A program made the translations under genes and the position numbers. A DNA stretch of 64,000 nt from Spirometra erinaceieuropaei (lineage: Eukaryota; Platyhelminthes; Cestoda; Diphyllobothriidea; Diphyllobothriidae), in assembly GCA_902702965.1 (NCBI GenBank), contig CACRXP010000977.1, forward strand, positions 90,010-154,009, in the 5' to 3' direction. The notes beneath the pieces are model-generated. The model saw nothing but the letters and a program-made list of their open reading frames with translations. It was not told the origin of the DNA and did not search any database. Below are positions 45,801 to 58,591 of the stretch, in pieces. The first letter of the stretch is position 1. Each line of letters begins with the position of its first letter.

Positions 45801-48800
45801 TTTTTTGCCGGCCACTACGTCCACTTCTTAAACTGATATTTCGGCACCATCTGCATCCTCATACTACATGTTAGTTGAAAGTTGGCAGCACACATCCACC
45901 GGTTCATTTATCTGTAGTTTAAAATAATAGACACATCAAAGTTTGCGCCACTGTTTTTTGCATTTTTATTGAGCTTCAGAATAAACCGTTACAGCGAAGC
46001 CAACTGTCACCTACAAAAAGATCTTTTTGATGCGCAACATTTTACAGACTTTGAACTAAGATGAACTAAGGTCGCAATCTAACTTCTAACGATTTACGCT
46101 GACGTAGGAATCTGCTTTAAAACACGCTAGTTTGAAGGTGGTTTATCAAATTTACTAATGTCCAATTGCATTAGAGCTTTCACTCTTGTGGACATGAAGT
46201 AAAATGCAATTCACATGGAACTGTAACTGAATGTAAAGACATCTTTGTTCGCCTCTAAATCGTTCAATTTCCTATTCATCATATATTATTTTTGACTAAT
46301 ATATTACACGCATTAGGCAAGACCATGAAACACATTTTACAGAATTTAATGTGCCTGTCTTACCATTTGATTTTAGTCATCAAGTGTTATTGCTTCAGTC
46401 TTTTTCCTATCAATGCGGAATGTATAACCGTAACTAGGACACTCGTGCACCTGAAATCCAACGTTGTTCCTCACATACCCTAACTCCGAACAAAAGAGTC
46501 CTGGGAAATTTTGGGTTGGTGATAGCCATGTGGCTTTAAGGCATTTACATTTTTGATTTTTTATACACTCTCAACACAGGGCCTATTGACACAGGATATA
46601 AAAACGCGCGCACCTTCGTCCCATTCTACTGCATAAAATATTGATGAATTGGGCGGAAGTTTAAAACCCTTTCCTAACAGAACAGCCTGCTATATACGTA
46701 TTTAATACCAAGGACCGTTTTGGGAAAGTCCTGCATGACATTTTGTTATTCAAAATATCCCCGGTATTATCTGAAAGTATTTCGCGAACTTTCAACAATT
46801 GGACAATCTCTCGTGAAGCAAATGTATTTGATTTTGCTGAGATCTCGGCAGGCATATGAAGGAGAATTTAGGCGCGAATAGAAATACCGAGAAAAAAAGC
46901 AAACAGTCAATAAATATGAAAGCTAAGAAGTCTAAAATTTCAAAAGGTTCTGTTCGGATCTTCATTCCCTTTAAGTCAATTTAAAGTTATGAGAATCCCG
47001 ATGCATAGACTGACGGCAACAAAGATGCTTATTGTATATATTCGTCAACGGGAAATATACGTTGTATCTCACTTATGTAAAGAGCGGAAGGCAGATCTTT
47101 TCATGTCGCCCCAAAAATCAAATTTTATGCTATCGCATGTTCTCTTCAAGGGCGGTCTCCAATCAGGCGGTTTAACTTAGTCCTAGTCTACCGCAAGGCT
47201 GCCCTCAGAGGAGCATGGAAACTAGTGTCTGAAAAACGGTTGCTGGACAGGCAATCGACTGTGAAAACTTTACAATTTTTTACCAGTTCGGAACGCCTAT
47301 CTGTCCTTAAAATGAACTGAATGTAGAAGGACTACAGTCTGCATGTGGATTATAGAAAAATCCTAAAGTTTTAAAGTGGACCAAATTCTATGAAAGACAA
47401 TTTTTCATTGCAAAAGTGGACCATAATAAGAAGAAAAACAGGCTAGCCAACAGGCTTTTTCGACCGCAAAATGTTTCAAGCCTAGTAGCTAGGCTAGGTG
47501 TAACACAGTACGATGCAGGACAGAGAACCAACGAGGTGCTGTGCACTTTGTCTTATCAAAGTTTGTTAAAATTCTGAGGTTAATTAAACGTTATCTACTA
47601 AAAGTGAGTGTACACCCTCTAAAATTAAAACGCTGAGTGTTTTGTACACAACTAGGAGTCTTTTTATCACTAAAGCAATGGGCGTCAACCCGATGGGAAT
47701 GGATTTCCCGGTCTTGCTTTACTTTAAGTAGCCGCCATTTTTACTATCTCAGCATTATCTGGATGTGGCTCGTTCACTTATTTTATCCGACTCAAAAACG
47801 AGAGCTTCTTTCCGCCGTAGAAATCGAAGGACATTTGGCGAGATCAAGACTTGCGATGGATAACCATGTCTCAGCTCGTAAAAGCTCTGTAAGGAGAAGC
47901 GAACGGTAGGAGGGGTAGCCGCTGGCCTCGGATGGTATGAGCAGTACTACGTGAGGCGCCTGCGAGAGACAACCGCATAAAAACCATCAAACGAGGTTTG
48001 GCGCTGCAGTTTTTGAGGATTATGCTTGAAAGGATCATGGGGATTTCACCGTTATCCGCCTTACCCCTCTTCCTAAATATACTGCCGCTGACGAAATACT
48101 AAAAGAAACAACAAATACGCTGAACTAAAGGTCGCCCCACTCTAACAAATGAATAGCACAAGGCGATAATCTCAGATTATGAAATGGCCTAGACGATCCA
48201 TGCTACTGCTGACACTACATACGTAAAGAGTTCAGTATCTACAGTAGACTAAAGTGTGGAATTTGCAGTGTGATGGTTCGGTAGCTCATGGTTCACGAGT
48301 GATGCACACAGAGTTAAGGATCGGCCGGACGGATACTATGGACAAGCTAAAAGTGAATTCGACTTTTTTTAAATTGAGAACTAAAGAGACGTATAATGCA
48401 AGCTGGGCATATGGAAATCAGTCGGGGTGTTAGAAAGCAGTCATGAAATGTTTTTGGGGGACAGAATTTGACGGTTTGATAAATGGCGCAAGCACCTGAC
48501 AGTATCATTATTGGATAACAGATTTAAAGGAACTAATTACCATTGGACTAGCGGAAGCAAATAGTTTCCGAATGCGGCAATATAAAATAAAGTTAACTGG
48601 TTGCGGTTATTAGTTTTCACTAGATTTAGTATAGGATATCGCCTTAGTAAAAGAACACGCTCTATTCCGAAAGGCACTTATTAAGCAAAATTTTAAAAAA
48701 AGTAAAATTATACACCTAAGATGAAAGAAACATTTTCGGATATTTACAGTAATTCTGAAGTAGCCTGTAACGGAGTTTTTAAACTACCCTCTGATTAAGT

Positions 48801-48990
48801 AACCCTATGTAAGTTAGGAAAACAATTTTTAAATTTTATTATTTTACGGGCCTGCATAAAACGGAAAGAGCCCCTTTGCATATCAGCCTTATCTTTCCGT
48901 CAACACAACCTTTAGTGAACAGGAGACTGAAAAAAACTAACCACGTTCTTAGCCATTATTAAATTTGCTCGTTTTGCATCCTGACGTAGT
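45801..48990. other. Intergenic stretch, no supported gene
   Basis: The longest frame is 90 codons (47637-47909, +), without a family match. I searched for the RT part of the RTE-like element here and did not find it. Confidence 0.4.
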
Positions 48991-48994
48991 CCTG

Positions 48995-50165
48995 ACAGCG
49001 TTGCTTTTTGGGGCGAACACGCTGAGACTACGCCAAACGAGCTAGGCAAATTTTTCATCCCACCTCAGCTGTCTGTGGAAAATATTTAAGGTGAGGTGGA
49101 AAGACAGAGTTTCAAACACGGAATTCCAGCAACGAACCGGAATCCTCAGCATCCATACCATGTTGGGGCGAATTCAACTATCATATAGCGTGACGATGGA
49201 GGAGTTCATAATTAAACGTCTGTTCTACGGCGATGTCGAAAAGGGTGCTCACCAATATTAAGGACAGAAGCGACGTTGTAGGGACACTGAAGATTTTCCC
49301 AATAATCTACTAATAGACGCGAAGACGTAAGAGGATCTCACTTAGGATCGACCGGACTGAGGAAAAGCAGGGAAGATTGGAGCAGAAATTTATGAGTCCA
49401 GACAGACTGCCGTTGACAAAAGCAAAAAAGCCGCTGACAAATCTCAGGTGCCTACGATCCACACTGTCCGCACCCAACTCCTCATATCGTGTCTCCGTCG
49501 TCATCGGACATGCTACGCACAGATCACCCTCGTAGAAAATCTCCGAACTCAAAGCAGTAACAACGCGACAACTGTACCAACTGCTTGCGCAAACGCCTCC
49601 ATCGTCACACATGCTACAAACCCCGCGACGACAACCGCCACCGGCGAGCACATTACCGCTGCTCCGCTGCCGCCGTCCACCATCCCCATCATCACTGCCA
49701 CAGCCCGCGACGACGGTGAGACGTTCTCAATCCCACTATCGGTGAGAGCCATCCCGCATCACGACAACCACCATCCTCTTCACCAGCAGTGCACACGGTA
49801 TCCCGATTCATCCTTATTGCGATCGCACCCGCATATCGCGCATCCGCCTGTCCGGTCACTTGTGGCTCCGTCGCACTGAGACTGGCAAAACAGTGCCAAC
49901 ATACGTCCCCTCACCTGCTTCAATTTCCTGCACTGTCCATACATATTCCGTTACTCCATGGATCTACTCGGTCACATGTGCCTCCTTGAAAATCGCAGAA
50001 AGAGTCCCACCCACCCAAGCACCACATCCGAACACGTCCCATATCAGTCCCCACAGGAACGGCATAGACATATCTCACGAAAGTGGGAAGCGTGCTCTTT
50101 GGCTCCTTCTCCATGTGGCCTCTGTGGTACTTTACCTCATGTGGGAGCTGAGCAGCCCACCCTCT
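48995..50165 (+). mobile_element. RTE-like LINE 3' end with degenerate zinc-finger tail
   Basis: On the + strand: HLSCLWKIFKVRWKDRVSNT (about 49060-49120), EFQQRTGILSIHTMLGRIQL, KRLFYGDVEKGAHQ and GAEIYESRQTAVDKSKKAAD (about 49380-49440). This is the C-terminal part typical of RTE-like LINEs (HLSCLRKIL..RWQDRI.NTEVL, SIHT.L...QL). A zinc finger follows with its Cys lost (LRRHRTCYAQITLVENLRTQ; family CPRCQRTFRARIGLVGHLRT), then a Thr/Ala/Pro-rich linker, and two more degenerate fingers: CDRTRISRIRLSGHLWLRRT with ETGKTVPTYV (about 49829-49920) and RYSMDLLGHMCLLENRRKSP (about 49948-50010). Several stops and shifts are present. Confidence 0.85.
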
Positions 50166-51040
50166 TTTTGTGAAATTTTTGTGTCGTGCAGAAGGCCAGG
50201 CCGTGTGTGGCGTGTGCTGACGGACTGTCTAGCTCTGCCAGTCACTGCGCCCAATCTTCGCATCAGTTGACTGATCGGCTTGGATGGTGACCTGGTGCTG
50301 GGAGATGAAAGAGTGAGTTCGACTCTGGGAACTGTCTCGACGGTACGCGACGCAAATTCCCCAATACAAACACTCTGATGCGTTTAGATTTATATCACGG
50401 TGGGCTAAGAGTCATGGTTTAGAAGGCTGCCAATTGAAGAGGATGGCCTGTTTCTCCTTTCAGGGCGGAGAGTCAGGTCGCAGTGACTTCTTCCTAATGC
50501 GCGGCTGCGGCACTCCCATTCAGTTGCGATCAGAGGTTTTGTGAAACCCCGGCCATTTGTGGGAGGATCAGGTGCGTGCAGTACGCGCAGACGGGTTGCC
50601 TAACCCTGTCAATCACTGCGTCCGATCCCGGACCCGGACTTTTTGACTCTGGTTTGGCCCTGGACTCAGGCGGATGAGCTGGGACAGATTTTGGTTGGTG
50701 CTTCGCATGTTTGCTTCCACCATAAACGATTGCTCTTAGCTCAGGGAGCAGAAAAGCAGTGGATATCGTCCTTCGCGACGCTCGGACTGTCATCCTCGTT
50801 TGAAAGGCACGGGATCTCTGTGACTTCAAGGAATAGCGTCAAACGGTCTTAAGCCATTCCGCAAAATCGCTTTAATTCGCTCATCTTGCAAATGAAGATC
50901 GCCTAGCTAAAGAGGAAACTAAATCCGTCTGATGGCAAGAAAAATACACACAGTTAATAGTAAAGTCGAAGGGTTTAAAAAAAATTAATACTCAGCAACT
51001 GAAACCATGCCCCATCTTAAACGAACTTATCAGCAAGATA
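50166..51040. other. GC-richer flank of the LINE, probable repeat
   Basis: Related phrases occur twice (CTGCCAGTCACTGCGCCCAA near 50240; CTGTCAATCACTGCGTCCGA near 50605), suggesting an internal duplication of a LINE 3' region. No gene is supported. Confidence 0.4.
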
Positions 51041-51047
51041 AAAAAGG

Positions 51048-51235
51048 CGCTTACAGCACAACGGAGACTGGAATGGCCATTTCTGGCCTATTAACCATCG
51101 TCAGCCAGTCATATCCAACCCCGAGGTGTGGAACACCCGAGGCTCGAACTCGTGACCTGTTAGTTAGAAGTCCAACGCCTCTTACCACTGGGCCACTGTC
51201 ACGTTGTCCTGTAGGTTTAGATCGGGAATATATAA
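51048..51235 (-). repeat. SINE family B, best-preserved copy (tRNA-Arg-like head)
   Basis: On the - strand: CAGTGGCCCAGTGGTAAGAG (A box), GCGTTGGACTTCTAACTAAC (anticodon-arm-like with TCT), AGGTCACGAGTTCGAGCCTC (B box), then the tail GACTGGCTGACGATGGTTAA, TAGGCCAGAAATGGCCATTC, CAGTCTCCGTTGTGC. The head resembles a tRNA-Arg(TCT), which is an inference from the anticodon arm. Confidence 0.75.
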
Positions 51236-51239
51236 TGTT

Positions 51240-51570
51240 GGAGGGGCGCTCACCGATCATTCTTACGGAACTCACTCGTACCTTTGTGCTTTACGGGCTC
51301 TCTCGAGCCCAACCAGCAGCCGCACAACGGTGCATGATTTAGGCAGAATGGCATTACCGAAAAAGACAAGGGAGACGAGGGTTGGGCATGACTCGCAGGC
51401 AACGGATAATAAACCAGAAATGACCATTTCAGTCTCCCTTGTTTTTTTCGGTAATATCATTCTACCTATATCATGCGCCGCTGTGCGTCTGATGGTTGGG
51501 CTCGAGAGAGAGTCCATAAGGCACAACGGAACGAGTGAGTTCCGTAGAAACGGTCGGTGAGCGTCCCTTT
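51240..51570. repeat. Inverted repeat built around a SINE B tail
   Basis: 51244-51372 (GGGCGCTCACCGATCATTCT to AAAAAGACAAGGGAGAC) is the reverse complement, with differences, of 51435-51565 (GTCTCCCTTGTTTTTTTCGG to GGTCGGTGAGCGTCCC). The spacer holds a family B tail in + orientation (GATAATAAACCAGAAATGAC). Together with the - strand SINE at 51048-51235 this is a composite of SINE-related blocks. Confidence 0.75.
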
Positions 51571-51574
51571 ACCA

Positions 51575-52150
51575 AATGCACTTACGTAGGTCTACGAAGC
51601 CTACTGAAAAGTTGTTCAAAGGAATCAAAGATTTTTCCAAGTCTAAGGTATACCTGAATGGACAAATATCTGCAGTAGCCTCAGTTTGCCAGCAAGCGTG
51701 AACTCGGTTGACGTCTTATTTCACACTTCCAAATCTACGGGACTTACTTTTGCGGACTTTTTGACCAAGCGGCGTACCTACGCTTTACAGTCACTGTTTC
51801 TTATATTTCACTTCACTGCACTTCTCGGGCCCTTTTATATCTTGTTTTCATAAATAAGAAACTCCAGTGTTAAAAGTAATATCCTACGGTCCTTTTTAAT
51901 CACTGGTAAGAAGTTACTAAAAATATTAAAAAATTGAGCGGTTGCTGTCTTATTTTCGTTCATTGATCACATATAAATCGATGACACCTACATTACCCCG
52001 TTGTTATATTATGGAGTTAAATCACACTCGATCTTGAAATGGTCAACTAAGAGAACTCCCATTTTTCTCTACTTTCAATATTATACGACGTCAAAGTGAA
52101 ATCTTTGGGTGTAGCTCTTGTTGTACGACAAAAGTACTAAAAAACAATAT
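51575..52150. other. Short intergenic stretch downstream of the lectin gene
   Basis: AT-rich; nothing recognised. Confidence 0.4.
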
Positions 52151-52151
52151 C

Positions 52152-52157
52152 TTTATT
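52152..52157 (-). promoter_or_regulatory. Polyadenylation signal (AATAAA on - strand) of the SUEL-lectin gene
   Basis: TTTATT on the + strand is AATAAA on the - strand, about 235 bases after the stop codon. It is the first perfect signal I see downstream. Confidence 0.45.
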
Positions 52158-52389
52158 CTAAATAGAATTTTAGACAACCGTCACTGATAATCACTTATAC
52201 GAACTGAAGAGTACATATAAACCAAGAGATGTTATTGGATTGCGTTCATCAGAATGGCATAGAATAATAAATCGGGCAGGGGATGTGAAAGTTATTCCGA
52301 GGTAAGACTGGCTCGATTTGACCACGGGACAACTTCAAACAACGTATCTGCAATCCGGTTTCCTTGAATAAGGGAAGACACAGATAAAA

Positions 52390-52586
52390 TCAGAGGAATT
52401 CTGCATCTGTGCTTAATAATGGTACCGTGTGCCAATATCTCCTATTCAAGTAGCGCCGCCGTACTTTATAACAAGAACAACGGTCTGCGCAGATAACGGC
52501 AGCAAAAACACCGGCTGCGAATAACAGAGAAAAGAAAATCCAAAGCAGTGGACTCCAAAGGACAGATGAACGACGGAAGGCAGGAT
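52390..52586 (-). CDS. SUEL-lectin membrane protein, last exon (transmembrane helix and tail)
   Basis: The acceptor TTTCGAATTTCAG ends at 52587 (- strand) and the exon starts with two bases (AT), completing a codon from the previous exon. It encodes PAFRRSSVLWSPLLWIFFSL, LFAAGVFAAVICADRCSCYK, VRRRYLNRRYWHTVPLLSTD and AEFL, stop TGA at 52392-52390. Residues 10-33 of the exon form one hydrophobic helix; Cys-rich and Arg-rich residues follow, so the N-terminal side is outside by the positive-inside rule. Only nine or ten residues separate the last Cys of the lectin domain from the helix. The phase (A + AT = Asn) fits the donor at 55436. No other exon is required between them, although the 2.85-kb intron could hide one. 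Confidence 0.8.
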
Positions 52587-55436
52587 CTGAAATTCGAAAT
52601 AAACCCACTTCAAGTTAATTTCACAAACTGCATGTCATAGATTTTTATTACAAAGCCCTCTTTCAAAAATAAATGCTAGACGATTTCGGCATTCGATTTG
52701 CTTAGTCAAAACGCCTAGAAATTTATTTGATCTGCAATGCTGACTCACGGCCTTCCTTAAGTGTCTCTGACATATCCTTTTCGCATTTTCACCTATTTTT
52801 GCCTCCTTTAACATGCAATCAGACGCACGATTTAGTTAACCGGGTGGAGTATTTTCGTACGGCGAATAATGGGTGTATGCTTTCAGTTACTCTTCGCCTT
52901 CTGGCAGACGTCAACTTCAGTTGGCTCAGACTAGTAGACGAAGTTCAAAGTACCAAGAGGCAGTTGAATGGGTGTGAACGCTCGCACCCGTCCCACTTTA
53001 TGCAAATTCGTCGCATATGAAATGTCATTAGAGTAGGATAGCTAAAAATAGAGTGAGCAGTGAAACTTTTTCGGTCGATTTGGCCAAAGTTTAGTTTAAA
53101 AAGTGCCGAATCATTTTAAGTGGCCCTTCCGTACCGTATACAAGCCGTGGTGCAGTTAATTTAGCTAGTAATGTTATTTCGATGAATAACAATATGAAGC
53201 ATCGGCTTAGACAAACTATATTTACGTTCGACGCAGTGACTAACATTCAAATTTAAATAAAGTAGTCATTATATATACAAAGATGAGTAAATCCAGGCAC
53301 ACAATATTGCTTCCGAGAGGCCTAGTTAAGAAAAATAAACGTTAAGGTCCCATGTTTGACAAGTGTACTGAAAACTCCCGATCTACCCCAATAGACGTAT
53401 GGGCCTCTTTATGGGAATCCTCCCTTGGAACAGGTAGTTCCGATTCAAATCCGTTCCCACCCCTTTGTCATGGTGAATAACGTTCCCCTTGTTGCTCACA
53501 ATCTTTTGTCCCTTCTCGGTAGCATTACTTCTGGCGTTTTTATCGGGTGTCATTTCGACTTGTCCAAGGCTTGGGAGTTTCTGTTTTACGTTACTTGCAG
53601 AACTCTCTTATGCCCATAGCCCTCTAAAGGCGATCATTTTAAAACTTCAAACATTCGACCGGTTCTTTGTCATCCAGTAGACTTTTCCATTGTCCTCCAC
53701 GATGAATGGCAATACTCAAACTGCGCGTTACTTAAAAAGGGACTTCACGCAAGTTTAACTCCTTAACATAAATTTAGCGAATATTTTTGTGTTACAGTAA
53801 AGTCTTTGTAGACTCGCAAAATCCATCAGACGCATTCAAAAACTATTAGAGAGATTGGCAGTTTTTAGATTATTGCAGTCTTTTGGGGCAAATAAACCAT
53901 TTAGCACCATCAAAATGCCAAATCATGCTTCAGAAGGAGAATATATGTTGGAAGAACCGATTATGATGGTAATCTGGAGTCCTTTCCACGTAATATGGCG
54001 TAGGCACAACTGTGTTTAGCTCCTTTCTCTGCATTTCTGAGGCCTGCTGTTTTGTAGATCACACCTCTGATCACACCACCTATAGGAAGTCTTACTGGTG
54101 CACCCAGATTGCGTTGGACAGTAGGTATAGATCAAAAAACACTTGACACACTTTTCTGCTTAAATGTGTCTGAAAAATATTAGCAGGCCAAAATTTAAAC
54201 TTTCGCGAGGTAACCGGCACTCTAACAAACAACTACAAAACGTTATTTTGACACAATCTAAAGAAATAAAATGCATACAAATAATTAGCGGGGAGGTCTC
54301 TGTAGACCTGAATTATGCGGGTGAGAAATTGAAGTCGATCAACATTTTCAGAAGTCCCTACAGTCAAAAAATCAATCTTTTCCGTTGGCACTAAACTACT
54401 TTGTTAATAACATAATGCTTTTGAAATTAGCTGATCGAAAGGGAAATGTTAGTAGGAATCCTGCACTGATTAGACTTAGAAAATTAACTAATTTCCCAAC
54501 TATGCACTGCAAGATTATCAAATGAGGACCTTTTTGTTGAGAAGCAGGTTAAGCATCCGTTTCCCCGCGTATGAGAAATTAAAAAACAAGGCTCATAAGC
54601 CGTTTATCCGGAAAGATAAAATTAAGGAAAAGCATGCCCTGTTTATCATCAGAGAGGGTCAATATCAGGACTACTTCCGAGGCTAACGGATATTAATGTT
54701 CTTGTTGCAGGAATCTAAACAATGACTTTGAAAAATTATTTAACTTCAACAATGAGCTTTTACTGGTTGTCCATTCGAAGTTTGTGGGGAGACCAAATGA
54801 GCGATTGCAATCGCTTTCGAAAATTTCTATTCAGAGACTATTTCCTGTAAGGTTTAAAAAACTACAGCAGGTACGTTGCGTATACTCCTAACCTTTCAGC
54901 CTGGTTTAAAAGATTGTTAACAAAATGCCTTATACTTCCCTGTTGTTTGATGAAATAAAAACTTATAGAAGACTCTCTTAATCTCCTGCCTAATTTGTAT
55001 GTTTTACCGTTGTTTTGGGTTGTTTATGTTTATACCACGCTACAGAAATGAGATTTAGCAGACGAGCTCTACAATACATGGTTGTTCCAATTAAAGTATA
55101 CACTCTGACCTAAATTTTATCTTTTATGTGGCTAAATATCCGGTTCTACCTAAACCAGGAGTAATGAAACTACATGCAAATTTGAATCTGGCTCTGTGTT
55201 TGCTGCTTGAACTTATACTTACGTAGGAAAAAATACAAATTCCAATGCACTATATGAGTAGAAATATGGGGTTCAACGTCTAGACTCAAGATCCATTTTA
55301 ATAAACGCCTTAGATAAGGTTGATTTTAACTGTCTTGCGATAACATAAAAATCGCAGTTTAAGGAAAGGCATTTAAAAATATATTTTCCACAATGTTTAT
55401 TAAAATTACTAGAATAGTAATGCAAAAGGGACCTAC
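52587..55436 (-). other. Intron of the SUEL-lectin gene
   Basis: Bounded by donor GTAGGT (55436) and acceptor TTTCAG (52587), phase 1. AT-rich, with short frames on the + strand (52727-53020, 53425-53680, 54164-54394) that have no family match. No mobile element was recognised. Confidence 0.6.
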
Positions 55437-55624
55437 TAAAAATGCATTGGTGTTCCATGCGTAGGACTAAAGACTTTCCACTGGTCCATATCATTCTTTG
55501 CTTGCAGCGGGTCCTCAGTAAAGAATGCCAGTAAAAACTACAATTTTGTCGCCCTTCACAGAGGTTGTAAATTCCGTTTAATTTATCTTCTTGTGATGCA
55601 TTGTAAATGCATTCTGTTGGCAAC
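55437..55624 (-). CDS. SUEL-lectin membrane protein, second half of lectin domain
   Basis: The acceptor is CTACCAAG ending at 55625 and the exon starts with G, which with GG of the previous exon gives Gly. It encodes LPTECIYNASQEDKLNGIYN, LCEGRQNCSFYWHSLLRTRC, KQRMIWTSGKSLVLRMEHQC and IF, then one base before donor GTAGGT (55436-55431). LCEGRQNC and K.LV.R.EHQC are the typical end of a SUEL/Gal_lectin domain (C.G+..C, then K.L.V.Y.C). The frame is also open on both sides of the exon. An alternative acceptor (CTTATCAG near 55663) would be in the wrong phase. Confidence 0.85.
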
Positions 55625-55913
55625 CTTGGTAGAAATTTACAAAGGTCGAGGGTTACCAAATTCTGATAAGATTTATAGCCTCAATTAATATATCGCGTCA
55701 ATGGAATTTAGAGCCCCTTTCTGAAATATTTGAGGGGTTTTTCACTTTTCTTAAGATTAAAAAATCCAAACAGTTGCATAAATATTTTTAACAATAACGG
55801 CGTTTCAAAGTTGACCAAAAGTACGTGTTTCTTTCAAATGTTCTGAGCACTCAGCCGCATTAAAAAACGAAACAACAGATTTTCAAAAAAAGTTTTCATT
55901 AAACAAAACTTAC

Positions 55914-56049
55914 CCTCTTGGACTGTTTTCACTTTCTGATGAGCATAACTCTGTTTTCGGTTCGACAATGGTAACAAACCATATTTTGATGAGTTGATCC
56001 TGATGGCACGATATATTAACATGATTAGAGGGACAGTAAAGCAGATCAT
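55914..56049 (-). CDS. SUEL-lectin membrane protein, first half of lectin domain
   Basis: The acceptor TTTTTATTTAG ends at 56050; the exon starts AT, which with C from the exon at 58592 gives His, and ends GG before the strong donor GTAAGT. It encodes DLLYCPSNHVNISCHQDQLI, KIWFVTIVEPKTELCSSESE and NSPR. C....HVNISC...I.IW is the usual opening of a SUEL domain. Joined with the next exon, the domain has eight Cys with spacing C-8-C-20-C-14-C-16-C-5-C-11-C-19-C, the full set for this fold. The rhamnose-binding YGR and DPC motifs are not kept, so sugar binding may differ. Confidence 0.85.
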
Positions 56050-58591
56050 CTAAATAAAAACCGAGGTAAATTATGCTGTAGCATAAAAAAGATGCAGTTA
56101 AAGCGCACACACACATCATCACCATCGAGAAATATGGCAGAAGATACAAAATAGTGATCGTTTTTTGTTCGCCAAACAGCTTCATTTTTAAAATGATTAA
56201 GGCATTGGTCAGTAAAAGGTCAAAATACAAAATGCCGGCTTGAAAATTCGTAGTAGACTGATATTAAAAGTCAAGCACGATTTTGAAAATTTTGGTTATT
56301 CTGACAACATGCTACTTTCATCCTTAAAAATCGTTTGAAAACTGTCGAAAATAGCTTAATCCTTTAGGGTGGTTATGCTGATTCTCACAAGTCCGCGAAA
56401 ACCGTCTTTGGTCATATTATCTGCCAGCGAATCCATGATTGCTAGCACATACTAAAGCTGCTACCTGATTAGGTAATAAAAGACTAACACCCGACAACAT
56501 TTACTTAGTTGTTGTTATATGGCTGGACCTTCGAGTCTGGTCATAAAATAGTCATCATTGTGCAAACGGGTTACGAACGAGATGTTCTTTACTGGTACAA
56601 AGTTAGTTACGCAATGGCAGCATGTGTTAGGTGAAAACCTGGCTGGTCTAGTGCTCCAATTCTGAAGTCAACTGACTGATTTAAGAATTTTCCCGCTGTG
56701 ACAAATAGATGCGTTATTCACTTTTGAAGTCTAGGACAGATAAAATCAACTTTCTAGTTCTTGTGAAATGTATGCTCAAACGCTTTATGTTCACCGGTAA
56801 AATAAATTAAAATGTACTCAAGATGATGAAAGAATCCGATACTGAATTACATTCTGCCAAATTATGTTAGAAAGTAACAGTATAGAAGTCCTCCCTTGAT
56901 TTCCTGTTTATGCACGACATTTTTCATTTTCAGAAGTTTTTCCTAATGAGAAAAATGCAAATTTGACCAAAGTACGTAAAGTGCGGAATGAGCAGATTAT
57001 CTGCTGAAAGGGCATAGAGAAGATCTTTAGTCAAAGCCAGTTTACTTTGAAAAAGAAATTAGAGATCCCATTCAGCCTCTTCAATGTAAATTAGCTGCGC
57101 ATAATTAATCCTTAGCGCAAAACACCATAATTCTCCAAGAAGATTAAGAATGACGCTTTTATCGTCCTTTCTTCCAAAAATATATTTCAGCGGATAAAAA
57201 ATCAAGAGGATATAAAAGACGCAGTCATATGATTAAAAAACAAAATGCGTCCAAAAACATAGTCGAAAACAGTCATTGTCGGCGCATATGATCAAACGTC
57301 ATATGAAGACTGGCTTCCAGTCATTTTTGAATTGATGCTCAGACAAAGTTTTTTATAAATGCAGCTTAAAAACACTGATTTGCTAAAGAAATCTCGTTTA
57401 TGTTTGCGTTCAGTTCTTAGGAGTATTCTTAGACAAGCTAACTTAAAAAAAGCAAAATATTATTCTACGTCTACCAAGTTAACTTTTGTGATGCCAGCGG
57501 TGGGCACTACTAATGATGTTTCAAGAGCTTTCAAGTCATTCTTAGAGTAAATCAACGTTTAAAAATTAACAGTGGCTATGCAGCAATGAAAACCGCGGGG
57601 TATTTCGTATAGAGTTTTTTAAACAGATGACTTATAATTTCCCCAGCGTTTATCACTCGTAAGGTGAGACCACTTTAGTTTATAACTCTGAAAACTACAA
57701 CCATTCTTAGTAAAGTAGCTCTAAATTGAACGGTTTTGTCGACTTCGCAGAAAATCTGTTCTTAATATTATGGAGGTTCAAACTGATTTTATTGCGGCAA
57801 CCAGCGGTACCAATCATAACTTTAAAAATCTACTTAATTCAACGATTTTTCGTAATCTATAAAATGCAATATTTTTGCACGTCATCACAATTTTCACTTA
57901 TTTGTTATTGTTATTGTTTTGACGAGCCAGTGTGACTGATCCTTTAGCATCAGAGCTTTTGATCGCTTTGCTTATACTTTCGAACATGTCAACAGAACAG
58001 TGTTTGGGAGATATTTTTTGGACCAACAATCCGGTGTAGACATCCGGTGAGGGAGCAAATCAATTGGATAATAAATCAGGTCTTAGTCCGTCTAGTAGGA
58101 TAACTAACAATGATTCGATCCGACGAAACCGCAGCATGAGACTATATTTCTTAATGTGTGAATTCGTCCGTCGTCATTTTCGCGTAATACCGTGTCAGAT
58201 TACTTCAGTTTGACATTCTTAGATCGATTAGATCGGTTTTTACAGCATGTCCGTTGTACCTTTAATCAACATAGCAATCCGTTTACTATTTAGATTTTAA
58301 GGTCGTTTTCGATTCGTTAATAAAATTCTAATTTGTTTTAGACCTTCGTGGATGTTGGGAACCCCCTTAAATTTCACAAGTAACATTAAATGGTTTTGCA
58401 AAATTCTACCTAATTAGAAACTGATATGATTTTCTGTTGTTTTCGATTAATAACTATCATACGGATCAGACGATGTAGGTAAAATGATCTCTTACTCGAA
58501 ATATAGTAAGCACGGGTATTTTCAAACGTCTAACTAAATAAAAACTTCGTGAACTTTATTTTTACGTGGACATTTTTAGCGATTGACTTAC
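56050..58591 (-). other. Intron of the SUEL-lectin gene
   Basis: Bounded by GTAAGT (58591) and TTTTTATTTAG (56050), phase 1. AT-rich; + strand frames at 57359-57550 and 57726-57935 are not supported. Confidence 0.6.

Noticed and set aside
49310..49651. 113-codon Cys-rich minus-strand frame
   Set aside because: It is antisense to the RTE-like LINE C-terminus.
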